Assembly: GCF_003837805.1 (NCBI RefSeq)
Contig: NZ_RQIT01000017.1
Location: 88,992-152,991, forward strand
DNA: 64,000 nucleotides
Source: Bradyrhizobium sp. RP6
Lineage (GTDB): Bacteria > Pseudomonadota > Alphaproteobacteria > Rhizobiales > Xanthobacteraceae
Direction: 5' to 3'
Shown here: positions 43,902-52,015 of the stretch, piece after piece
How positions within the stretch are numbered: the stretch's first letter is position 1
How the letters are laid out: every line of letters starts with the position of its first letter
Made by a program: the position numbers and the translations under genes
The notes under the pieces: generated by a model
What the model saw: only the letters and a program-made list of their open reading frames with translations
Told to the model about the DNA's origin: nothing
Database searches by the model: none

Positions 43902-45809
43902 CTACGCCTGCACCACCTCGTGACGCATCACGAACGGTGCAAGCAGCTTGTGCACCTCGTTCGCGACGGCCTCGCGCTGACCCTCCGCAACGCCGGCGAG
44001 CGTCACGGTCGCGATCGAGCCGTGGCTGCCGTGCGGACCGACCTTCACCTTGCAATCGATGCCGCGCTCGACCAGCGGCGTCAGCACCTTGGTGAACACG
44101 CGCTGCGCGGCGTCCCAGCGCAGCTGCGGCTTGAACACCTTTCCGACACCGGTCACCGGCATCGGATCGATCGGAATGACCTGCACCGGGACGGCCGCGC
44201 GCTCCGGCGTGCGCTCCCGCACCCACGCTTCCAGCTCGCCCGGCTCGACCTTTGCGCCCGGCTTCAACTGCACATATCCCACCGGCAGCTCGCCGGCATA
44301 GGCATCGGGCTGGCCGACCACCGCGGCGAAGCCGACGGCGGGGTGACGGAACATGATCTCCTCGATCGGCGCCGGATCGATGTTGTGGCCGCCGCGGATC
44401 ACGAGATCCTTGGCGCGGCCGGTGATCCAGAGATAGCCGTCGGCATCGAGCCGGCCAAGATCGCCGGAGTTGACCCAGACCTCGTCGACGAAGGCGCCCC
44501 TGTTGTGCTCGTCATTGAGATAGCCGCCGAACACGCCGGGCCCGGCCATGATGACGACGCCGATCTCGTCGGTCGCGCAGTCACGGATCAGGCGTCCCTC
44601 GGAATCGAGCTGCACGATGCGCACACGCGCATAAGGCATGGGAAGGCCGACCGAGCCGAGCCGGATCGGCCGCGACGGATAGGCCAGCGTGTGCACGCTC
44701 GAGGTCTCGGTCATGCCGTAGACCTCGACCACCGGCAGCTTGAACTTGTCCTGGATCGCGGAGCCGACCGCGACCGGAATCGCCGAGCCGCCACCTGCCG
44801 CATATTTCAGGCTCGAGATATCCGCATTGCCCGGCGGCACCGCGAGGGTCGCGGCGAGCACCGTCGGCACACTCGACAGCGCGTCGGGCTTGAAACGCTC
44901 GACCAGCCGCCAGATGTTCTTCACTGCATTCGGATTGCGCCAGCCGCTCGGCGACAGCACGACCAGCGAGCCGCCGCTCGACAGCGTCGTCAGCACCTGC
45001 GTCAGCGAGCCCCCGACGTGGAACAGCGGCATGCCAAATAGCAGGTTTGCGCCGGGCTTCGCCTTCAGCAACAGATTGAGGGCCCAGGCCTGATAGACTT
45101 GGTTGGCATGCGTGTGCCGCACCAGCTTCGGCGTACCCGTGGTGCCGCCGGTGTGGAAATAAGCGGCGATATCAGCACTCGAAATCTTGCGTCCGCTGAC
45201 GAGCCGGTCCGACGGCTGCTGCTTGATCAGGTCGCTGAAGGCAAAGATGCCTTTCGCTGGATCGCCGCCGCCGAATACCTGCACGACCGCCTTCAGGTGC
45301 TTGAGCTGCGGGCGGATCTGCTCGACCTTCTGCCAGATGTCGGTGCCCGGCATCGGCCCAAGCGCCACCAGGATCTTGGTGTTCGCGGCCTCCAGGATCT
45401 CGGCGATCTGGTGCGGCTCGAGCAGCGGATTGACGGGATTGGCGATGCCGGCGGCCTCGGCGCCGAACAGCGTGACGAAGGCATCCGGCACCAGCGGCAA
45501 CATGAAGCTGATGACGTCGCCCTTCTCGGCGCCGAGTGCGTGAAACATATTGGCGGCCTGCGTGACGCGCGCGATGAAATCGCGATAGGTGACGACCAGC
45601 GGCGTGTCGGCGGGATCGGCATTTTGCAGGAACTGGATCGCGGCCCCGTCGGGGTTGCGTACCGCACCTAGCCTGATGGCGTCATAGGTGCTCTCGGCCG
45701 CGACGCGGTCGGCGTAGGGGACCTGCTCGAATACCCGGACCTCATCGTCCGTCAAAAGATCCGGATAGTCGTTGCCGATGAACCGATCGAGCGCGTGGAT
45801 GCCCGCCAT
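43902..45809 (-). CDS. Long acyl-CoA synthetase (AMP-forming)
   Basis: 635 aa from ATG 45809 with GGAGG upstream. AMP-binding motifs HTGGTTGTPKLVRH (P-loop), YGMTETSSVH and GDLGRLDADGYLWITGR. The C-terminal lysine (family catalytic Lys, in VGKVFKP) is present. Compared with ordinary FadD-like enzymes there is an extra C-terminal region of about 65 residues (from VERGIDCKVKVGPHGSHG to the end). It activates a carboxylic acid, probably a fatty acid, to acyl-CoA; substrate unknown. Divergent from the SecD-like gene. Confidence 0.9.
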   Translation of the reverse strand: MAGIHALDRFIGNDYPDLLTDDEVRVFEQVPYADRVAAESTYDAIRLGAVRNPDGAAIQFLQNADPADTPLVVTYRDFIARVTQAANMFHALGAEKGDVISFMLPLVPDAFVTLFGAEAAGIANPVNPLLEPHQIAEILEAANTKILVALGPMPGTDIWQKVEQIRPQLKHLKAVVQVFGGGDPAKGIFAFSDLIKQQPSDRLVSGRKISSADIAAYFHTGGTTGTPKLVRHTHANQVYQAWALNLLLKAKPGANLLFGMPLFHVGGSLTQVLTTLSSGGSLVVLSPSGWRNPNAVKNIWRLVERFKPDALSSVPTVLAATLAVPPGNADISSLKYAAGGGSAIPVAVGSAIQDKFKLPVVEVYGMTETSSVHTLAYPSRPIRLGSVGLPMPYARVRIVQLDSEGRLIRDCATDEIGVVIMAGPGVFGGYLNDEHNRGAFVDEVWVNSGDLGRLDADGYLWITGRAKDLVIRGGHNIDPAPIEEIMFRHPAVGFAAVVGQPDAYAGELPVGYVQLKPGAKVEPGELEAWVRERTPERAAVPVQVIPIDPMPVTGVGKVFKPQLRWDAAQRVFTKVLTPLVERGIDCKVKVGPHGSHGSIATVTLAGVAEGQREAVANEVHKLLAPFVMRHEVVQA

Positions 45810-46038
45810 GAAATTCCGTCCTCCCTCAGATGCATGTCCCCGCCCCCGTATCTTGTGACATCTTGGTTCGGCGAGGCCCCCGACCGAGCGCCGGCCGAGC
45901 GCGGGCAGAATGATGGATGATTGAGCATTCGTCCATTGCCTACCGGCTGTGGCGCTTGAACCTCTGCGGCCGGTCGGGGGACCAAGAACTGACACTGAAT
46001 TCGTCCGCCAGCGTCCTGCCGCAAGACTTGAGGTCATC

Positions 46039-47121
46039 ATGACGACGCCCCCGCGGAATCGCATTGCACGGCTGATCGCCGCGTTCGCGACGGCATTCGC
46101 GATTGCTCTGCCCTCTGCCACTCTCGGCGCAGACACCCAGTTCGACAAGATGCGCGCCAAAATCGCAGCCTTCGTCGCCGACAAGATGCAGAAGCTGGGC
46201 GGGTCCCGCATCGTCTACAAGGTGGACACCGACGGCTTGCGGGAGGCGGTCGTCACGGATCTGCGCGACGACGTCTACAGGACCCTGCGCGAGGGCCGGA
46301 TCGCCTTCTCCGGCCTTGCGATCCGCGACGGGGGCGTCGACGTGAAGATCGCGGACGCGAAGGGTCGCGACCAGCTCACGCGCAAACTCGCGTCGGCGGC
46401 CGAGGGATTGCCGGCGCATGCGTTCACCGTGACTGATGGCGGAGACGGTCTGATCAGGCTTGCACCGACCGATGCCGCATACGCCGAGCGGCTGCGCGAC
46501 CTCGTCGAAGATTCCATCGCCATGATCGAGCAGCGCCTCAAGGACGCCGGCGTCAAGCTTGCCAGCGTTCAAGTCGATGGGACGGACCGCATCCGCATCC
46601 TCCTGCCCGGCGTGATGGAGCCCGAGCATGTCACCGCGATCTTCGCCAGGAAGGTCAAGGTCGGATTCCGCCTGATCGATCTCTCGATGTCCGCGGAGCA
46701 GGCGCAATCCGGCGCGCCTCCGGCAGGCACCGAAGTCCTGCTCGGCTTCAAGGACAGGCTTCCTTATCTCGTCGCCAGGGACAGCGCGCTCGAGGGCGAC
46801 GACATCAGCTATGCGGGCCCGGGATTTGCGAGCGACACGAAGGAGCCGATCGCCTCGTTCCGCTTCAACGGCCGCGGCACGCGGCGCTTCGCCCACATCA
46901 CCGCGGAGAACGTCGGGAAGCCCTTTGCCATCGCGCTCGACGACAAGGTGATCTCCGCTCCCGTGATCCGCGAGCCCATCACCGGCGGCTCGGGCCAGAT
47001 CGCCGGCAACTTCACCCTGGAAGAGGCCAACAGCGTCGCGATGCTGCTGCGCGCCGGCTCGCTGCCGGGGCGCCTCGGCCTCGTCGAGCAGCAGGTCGTG
47101 CAGCCCGCCACCAAGCCTTAA
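46039..47121 (+). CDS. Stand-alone periplasmic SecD head (P1) protein
   Basis: 360 aa from ATG 46039 (GAGG upstream). A signal peptide at 1-32 ends TLGADTQF. The rest resembles the first periplasmic domain of SecD (MEPEHVTAIFARKVKVGFRL region, FAIALDDKVISAPVIREPI and GGSGQIAGNFTLEEANSVAMLLRAGSLPGRL, the last being the SecD P1 motif), but the six-helix membrane part of SecD is absent. SecD helps release exported proteins into the periplasm; a soluble head could chaperone or regulate. Real SecDF is not in this window. Confidence 0.8.
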   Translation: MTTPPRNRIARLIAAFATAFAIALPSATLGADTQFDKMRAKIAAFVADKMQKLGGSRIVYKVDTDGLREAVVTDLRDDVYRTLREGRIAFSGLAIRDGGVDVKIADAKGRDQLTRKLASAAEGLPAHAFTVTDGGDGLIRLAPTDAAYAERLRDLVEDSIAMIEQRLKDAGVKLASVQVDGTDRIRILLPGVMEPEHVTAIFARKVKVGFRLIDLSMSAEQAQSGAPPAGTEVLLGFKDRLPYLVARDSALEGDDISYAGPGFASDTKEPIASFRFNGRGTRRFAHITAENVGKPFAIALDDKVISAPVIREPITGGSGQIAGNFTLEEANSVAMLLRAGSLPGRLGLVEQQVVQPATKP

Positions 47122-47372
47122 GCGTCGCGCCATGCCCCGGCCGCACCGGCATCCCGGCCGGTCCGCGACGCCGCAGCCCACACCGGCTGCCCCGAATCAC
47201 GCCCCGCGCCGTGGCCAGCCGGGCAACCAAGGGGCAATTGCCGAAACGCCCGACCACGCTAAAATTTGCCTCTTGCAGCATGACGGCCGGAAGCGTCATT
47301 CAAGCGGTCGTCATTCGATTTCGGCTATACGGGTGCCGACCAGGACTGAATGCCTTACGTGGGGTTAGTACC

Positions 47373-48179
47373 ATGCCGTCCGGCAGCGCAGACATTTCGT
47401 CGATCCTCGACCGCATTCTCGACGCGGCCACGGATAACCTCAGGATCGCGAAAATCCTGGTGCAGATGGGCCTGGATCCCGACAACGTCACCTACGACGC
47501 GATCTTCAACCGGCTCTTGGAGATATTCGTCCACAACATCACGCTCGCCAATCTGTTTGCCGTGGTCGGGGCGGTCTTCTTCGTCGCCACCCTCTTGATG
47601 CGGACGATGGTGCCGCTGCGCGTCGCCAACATGATCGGCTGCGCGTTCTTTGCTCTCTTCGGCGCGCTCACCGCCAACGTCGCGACGTTCCTGCTCTATC
47701 TCCTGATGCTTCCGATCAACGCCCTGCGCCTGCGGCAGATGCTCAAGCTGGTCAAGAAGGCGCGCCATGCGGCCGAAGGCGACATGTCGATCGAATGGCT
47801 CAAGCCGTTCATGACCGAGCGCAAATATCGCCGCGGCGACACGCTGTTCAAGCTGGGCGATCCGGCCAAGGAGATGCTGCTCACGGTCACCGGCAAATTC
47901 CTGGTCAAGGAGATCAACGTCGAGATCGGGCCGGGCGCGCTGATGGGCGAGCTCGGCTTCCTGACGCCGGACAACCGCCGCACCGGAACGATCGAATGCA
48001 TCGAGGACGGACAGGTGCTGACGATCACGTACGACCGCCTGCTCGAGATCTACTTCCAGGATCCGCAGTTCGGCTATTATTTCCTGGTGCTGACCAGCCA
48101 GCGCCTCCTGCAAAACATCGATCGCCTGCAGAAGCAGCTGGCGGCGGAGCGCGCGGCGACGACGAACAGGATCGCGTGA
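47373..48179 (+). CDS. Membrane cyclic-nucleotide-binding-domain protein
   Basis: 268 aa from ATG 47373. Three hydrophobic stretches at about 60-80, 85-100 and 105-120 precede a cyclic-nucleotide-binding domain (residues 140-250) with GPGALMGELGFLTPDNRRTGTI, the phosphate-binding cassette; the Arg (RRTGT) is present but the usual RxA is RxG. Order, membrane helices then cNMP domain, resembles Popeye-type proteins. It could sense cAMP from cyclases such as the one at the left end of the window; inference only. No DNA-binding domain. Confidence 0.8.
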   Translation: MPSGSADISSILDRILDAATDNLRIAKILVQMGLDPDNVTYDAIFNRLLEIFVHNITLANLFAVVGAVFFVATLLMRTMVPLRVANMIGCAFFALFGALTANVATFLLYLLMLPINALRLRQMLKLVKKARHAAEGDMSIEWLKPFMTERKYRRGDTLFKLGDPAKEMLLTVTGKFLVKEINVEIGPGALMGELGFLTPDNRRTGTIECIEDGQVLTITYDRLLEIYFQDPQFGYYFLVLTSQRLLQNIDRLQKQLAAERAATTNRIA

Positions 48180-48287
48180 CCGACGCGCGGGCCACGAGAC
48201 GTCGCCCTCCGTCCGGGACTTTGCGGGGCCCCGCCGCAAAATCGCCCTAAAAACCGAATGGTAACCATGACGGGCTAGGGTATCGGC

Positions 48288-49085
48288 GTGACCAATTCTG
48301 AAACCATCCTGGTGTTCGATTCCGGCCTTGGCGGGCTCACGGTGCTCCGTGAGGTCGTGGCCGCGCGCCCGGGTGCGCACTACGTCTATGTCGCCGACGA
48401 CGCCTTCTTCCCCTATGGACACCATGACGAGGCTGAGATCATCGCCCGCGTGGTGCCGCTGATGGGCGAGCTGATCGGCACGCATGATCCCGACCTCGTC
48501 GTCATCGCCTGCAACACGGCGTCCACCCTGGTCCTGTCTCACTTGCGCGCAGCCTATTCCGTGCCTTTCGTCGGCACCGTGCCGGCGATCAAGCCGGCCT
48601 GCGCGCAGTCCAAGACCCGCCGCGTCTCGGTGCTGGGCACCAAAGGCACGGTGAAACGCGAATACACCAAGGCGCTGATCCGCGATTTCGCGCAAGGATG
48701 CGAGGTGACGCTGGTCGGCTCGCCCGAGCTCGCATCGCTCGCCGAGGCCGCGCTCGGCGGAAGCCCAATCAGCGATGAGGCCATTCTGGCCGAGTTCGCC
48801 CCCTGCTTCGTCGGCGATGCCGCGGATGCCAGCGCGCGCACCGACACCGTGGTGCTCGCCTGCACCCATTATCCGCTGCTGCTCGACCGGCTGAAGCGGC
48901 TGGCACCCTGGCCGGTCGCCTGGATCGATCCGGCGCCGGCGATCGCCCGCCGCGTCTCGGATCTGCTGGGTGCGCGCACGAGCGGCGTCGCAGAGTCCGG
49001 TGCCGAGATGATCTTCACCTCGAATCGCGCTCATGGCCTTTCAGCCATGCTGACGCCGTTCTTCGGCGGGCGCGCACTGGCCTGA
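48288..49085 (+). CDS. murI: Glutamate racemase
   Basis: 265 aa, GTG start. Two catalytic cysteines C75 (IACNTAST) and C192 (LACTHYPLL) plus DSGLGGLTVL and DDAFFPYG at the N-terminus. Converts L- to D-glutamate for peptidoglycan. No linked cell-wall genes here. No strong ribosome site is evident before the GTG. Confidence 0.94.
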   Translation: MTNSETILVFDSGLGGLTVLREVVAARPGAHYVYVADDAFFPYGHHDEAEIIARVVPLMGELIGTHDPDLVVIACNTASTLVLSHLRAAYSVPFVGTVPAIKPACAQSKTRRVSVLGTKGTVKREYTKALIRDFAQGCEVTLVGSPELASLAEAALGGSPISDEAILAEFAPCFVGDAADASARTDTVVLACTHYPLLLDRLKRLAPWPVAWIDPAPAIARRVSDLLGARTSGVAESGAEMIFTSNRAHGLSAMLTPFFGGRALA

Positions 49086-49146
49086 CTTTGCGCCACAAGC
49101 GCGCGCTGCTAGGCTTCGCCGTCGTCACCTGCCCGCAGGCCTCTCC

Positions 49147-49920
49147 ATGTCGATCCCGATCACGCCGCTCAACCGCCTCCGCCAATTGTGGCGCGAGGGC
49201 CGCCCCGCCTTCGGCGCCATTGCGACGATCCCGAGCGTGCAGACCGTGCAGATCATGGCGCGCTCGCTCGACTGGATCATCGTCGATCTCGAGCACGGCC
49301 CGATCGGATTGACCGAAGCGCATGCAATGATCGCCGCCACGACCGGCACGCCCTGCACCCCCTTGGTGCGGATCGCCGCAAACGAACCGTGGCTCGCGAA
49401 GGCCCCGATGGACATCGGCGCCTTCGGCATCAACTTTCCGATGATCACCACGCCCGCCGAAGCCGAGAAGGCGGTCCGCAGCATGCGCTACCCGCCACGC
49501 GGGGACCGGCTCTGGGGTCCGTTCCACGCCCCGTTCCGTTGGGGCCAGTCGATGCCGGACTACATGGCGAGTGCCGACGACGAGATGATCTGCATGATCA
49601 CCATCGAGCATGTCGACGCGGTCAATCGCATCGACGAGATCATGGCGACGCCCGGCATCGACGTCGCCGTGATCGGCCCCGGCGATCTCGCAACCTCCAT
49701 CAACAAGCGCGGCCGGATGGACGATCCGGAGTTGCTCGAATTGATCGCGCGCGCCGAGGCCGGCATCCTCAAAAGCGGCGTGCCGATCGGCGGCGTGGCG
49801 CGCACCGCCGACCAGGCCAACGCCCTGATCGACCGCGGCTACCGCGCGATCGCGCTCGGCTTCGACTGGTCGCTGTTCCAGCGCGGCATCATGGCGGCGT
49901 TCGACGGCATCAGGCGCTGA
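49147..49920 (+). CDS. HpcH/HpaI-family aldolase
   Basis: 257 aa TIM-barrel class II aldolase of the HpaI/2-keto-3-deoxy-sugar type. Metal-binding Glu in CMITIEHVDAVN, Asp in AVIGPGDLATSI and catalytic Arg near PPRGDRLWGP. WIIVDLEHGPIGL holds the family His. Cleaves 2-keto-3-deoxy acids to pyruvate (or the reverse). Substrate not assigned; no neighbouring catabolic genes. Confidence 0.9.
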   Translation: MSIPITPLNRLRQLWREGRPAFGAIATIPSVQTVQIMARSLDWIIVDLEHGPIGLTEAHAMIAATTGTPCTPLVRIAANEPWLAKAPMDIGAFGINFPMITTPAEAEKAVRSMRYPPRGDRLWGPFHAPFRWGQSMPDYMASADDEMICMITIEHVDAVNRIDEIMATPGIDVAVIGPGDLATSINKRGRMDDPELLELIARAEAGILKSGVPIGGVARTADQANALIDRGYRAIALGFDWSLFQRGIMAAFDGIRR

Positions 49921-50239
49921 ATCGCCGCAGCAAGCGGGTCGCCCCTGCCGCAAACGCGGCGCTATCAGCGTCCGCGGTTCAGGGGAAAACATGCTGAGGG
50001 AGACTTCGCTCGCGCTGTTGTTTGCCTGCCTCGCCTCAACAGATCTTGTCTCTCGCAGCAAATAATTGAAATTATTAAGTTATTTTGGCCGCAACCAAGA
50101 CCACGCCACTTGGCTTCGCCGGCGCGCTGAAAGCGACGAACCCAGGAGCCCCAAGCCGGTTGGTTCATGCTAAGCACGCGGCGAGCGGTCGACGCGCTCG
50201 TTGCACATATTTTAGTCTTATCCTAGGAACCGGAGACCC
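49921..50239. other. Gap after the aldolase gene
   Basis: 319 bp. No supported gene. An AT-rich patch at 50060-50090 (AAATAATTGAAATTATTAAG) is the only low-GC stretch and may contain the promoter of the downstream acyltransferase-like gene, but no convincing -35/-10 pair was identified. Confidence 0.45.
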
Positions 50240-51007
50240 ATGCGCGGGACGCCCAAGACCATTTCGCTGCGGCGCCGCCTGATTTGCGATCTCATGCACG
50301 CCTCGATGGGCGTGCCGTTCGTTTCGCTCTCCCGTTCGCTCAATATCCGCCCCCTGCTGGACGCCCGCGCAGGTGCAACGGCGCCCGCCGGCTGGGCCGC
50401 AATGTTCGTCAAGGCTTTCGCCCTGGTTGCCCGAGACGAGCCGATCCTGCGCACCGTCTACGTCAAATGGCCCTGGCCGGCCCTCTATGAGCTGCCGAAG
50501 AGCGTGGCGCTGGTGGCGATCGCCCGGGTCGAGGCCGGCGAGGAATGCGTGATGCCGCAGCGAATCGCGGCCCCAGAGGCCCTGTCGCTGGCGGCAATCG
50601 ATGCCGATATCCGACGCGGAAAGACAGCACCGATCGCTGACGTCCCGATGTTCCGCAAGATCATGCGGGCGACCCGGCTGCCGTTGCCGCTCCGGCGGCT
50701 GTCGTGGGCCATCGGCCTGAATTTCGGCCGCCAGCGGGGCAATTGGTTCGGCAGCTTCGGGGTGAGTTCGGTGGCCGCCTATGGCGGCGGCGAGCTCCAC
50801 CCCATCACTCCGGGCCCCTATATCGTCAGCTATGGGCGCATGGAGCCCGACCAGACCATCCATGTCGTGATCCGCTGGGACCACCGGGTCACCGACGCCG
50901 CCCCGATTGCCCGGGTCCTGACCCGGCTGGAGCAGGTCCTGAACACTGAAATCGCTGCCGAATTGCGGGCGGCCGACCCCAAGCCGATCCGGGCGGTCAA
51001 GACCTGA
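50240..51007 (+). CDS. Stand-alone E2-like (2-oxo-acid dehydrogenase acyltransferase fold) protein
   Basis: 255 aa. The C-terminal region IHVVIRWDHRVTDAAPIARVL resembles the catalytic end of dihydrolipoyl acyltransferases (DHRxxDG), giving H215 and D219; the Gly is Ala. The rest is a CAT-like fold (AAMFVKAFALVARDEPILRTVYV). Lipoyl and E1/E3-binding domains are absent, so it is not a normal E2. Its acyl donor or acceptor is not known. GGAG precedes the ATG by few nucleotides. Confidence 0.7.
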   Translation: MRGTPKTISLRRRLICDLMHASMGVPFVSLSRSLNIRPLLDARAGATAPAGWAAMFVKAFALVARDEPILRTVYVKWPWPALYELPKSVALVAIARVEAGEECVMPQRIAAPEALSLAAIDADIRRGKTAPIADVPMFRKIMRATRLPLPLRRLSWAIGLNFGRQRGNWFGSFGVSSVAAYGGGELHPITPGPYIVSYGRMEPDQTIHVVIRWDHRVTDAAPIARVLTRLEQVLNTEIAAELRAADPKPIRAVKT

Positions 51008-51017
51008 CCGCGAAGCG

Positions 51018-51117
51018 GTCATCCCGGGGCGGTGCGCAGCACCAAAACCGGGATCTCGAGATTCTCAGGGGCGCAATTGCGCACCATAGCTCGCCCTGCG
51101 GGGCGCCCCGGAATGAC
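51018..51117. repeat. Dispersed palindromic repeat, family A copy 6
   Basis: Begins GTCATCCCGGGGC, ends CCCCGGAATGAC, with interior GCGCAATTGCGC matching copy 3. It directly follows the E2-like gene and precedes the rpsD promoter. Confidence 0.8.
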
Positions 51118-51128
51118 GGGCTAAAGAA

Positions 51129-51157
51129 TTGACAGCGAACCCCAAACTCCCCTAAAA
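51129..51157 (+). promoter_or_regulatory. Housekeeping promoter of rpsD
   Basis: TTGACA (51129-51134), 17 bp, CTAAAA (51152-51157). -35 is perfect; -10 fits the CTA-type seen in this group. Would start a leader of about 145 nt before the rpsD ATG. Confidence 0.62.
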
Positions 51158-51167
51158 GCCGCCTGCT

Positions 51168-51201
51168 CGCGGGCCGATTTCGGCCCGCGAAGCGTTTCGC
51201 G
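51168..51201 (+). promoter_or_regulatory. Two overlapping hairpins in the rpsD leader
   Basis: Hairpin 1 has a perfect 9-bp stem CGCGGGCCG / CGGCCCGCG (51168-51176 and 51181-51189) with an ATTT loop. Hairpin 2 has arms CGCGAA (51186-51191) and TTCGCG (51196-51201). They share 51186-51189 and cannot form together. S4 is known to autoregulate its own synthesis in other bacteria, so this is a candidate control element. Confidence 0.45.
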
Positions 51202-51310
51202 ACCCGTGGTCAAATCCCTTAAGCTTTGGGGATCGGATCTGTCGGTGCCGGGCCAGGCCCGTCACACAGGAGGGCGCGTTTCCTCAAACCATGCAACCGA
51301 AGAGGACGCG

Positions 51311-51928
51311 ATGACTAAGCGCAGTGAGGCGAAGTACAAGATCGATCGCCGTATGGGCCAGAACATCTGGGGCCGCCCGAAGAGCCCCGTGAACCGCCGC
51401 GAATATGGCCCCGGCCAGCACGGCCAGCGTCGCAAGGGCAAGCTCTCCGACTTCGGCGTGCAGCTGCGCGCCAAGCAGAAGCTGAAGGGCTATTACGCCA
51501 ACATCTCCGAGCGTCAGTTCCACGGCATCTATGTCGAGGCGAGCCGCCTCAAGGGCGACACCGGCGAGAACCTGATCGGCCTCCTGGAGCGTCGTCTCGA
51601 CGCGGTCGTGTACCGCGCCAAGTTCGTCTCCACGATCTTCGCTGCCCGCCAGTTCATCAACCACGGCCACGTCAAGGTGAACGGCCGCAAGGTCAACATC
51701 TCGAGCTACCAGCTCAAGGTCGGCGACGTGATCGAGGTCAAGGAAGCCTCCAAGCAGCTCGCCCACGTGCTCGAAGCCAGCCAGCTGCCCGAGCGCGAGG
51801 TCCCCGACTATCTCGAAGTCGACCACGGCAAGATGACCGCGAAGTACACCCGCATCCCCGGCCTCTCCGACGTGCCGTTCCCGGTGCAGATGGAGCCGCA
51901 TCTGGTCGTCGAATTCTATTCGCGCTAA
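51311..51928 (+). CDS. rpsD: 30S ribosomal protein S4
   Basis: 205 aa from ATG 51311 (GAGG upstream; the open frame from 51206 is leader). Family features: MTKRSEAKYKIDRRMGQNIWG, GRPKSPVNRREYGPGQHGQ, RLDAVVYRAKFVSTIFAARQFINHGHVKVNG (S4 RNA-binding domain). Binds 16S rRNA early in assembly. Single gene, with strong terminator just downstream. Confidence 0.98.
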   Translation: MTKRSEAKYKIDRRMGQNIWGRPKSPVNRREYGPGQHGQRRKGKLSDFGVQLRAKQKLKGYYANISERQFHGIYVEASRLKGDTGENLIGLLERRLDAVVYRAKFVSTIFAARQFINHGHVKVNGRKVNISSYQLKVGDVIEVKEASKQLAHVLEASQLPEREVPDYLEVDHGKMTAKYTRIPGLSDVPFPVQMEPHLVVEFYSR

Positions 51929-51940
51929 GATCTGAATATC

Positions 51941-51969
51941 AAAAGGCCCCGGTTCGCCGGGGCCTTTTT
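51941..51969 (+). terminator. Rho-independent terminator of rpsD
   Basis: Stem AAAAGGCCCCGG / CCGGGGCCTTTTT with a TTCG tetraloop; 12 bp after the stop codon. Confidence 0.92.
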
Positions 51970-52015
51970 GCTTAAGAGCCACACTTCAGTGGCCGCACTG
52001 CTTAGGAGCCATCGC

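Noticed and set aside
49921..50239. A 24-codon ORF at 49991
   Set aside because: Too short, no ribosome site, no conservation evidence.
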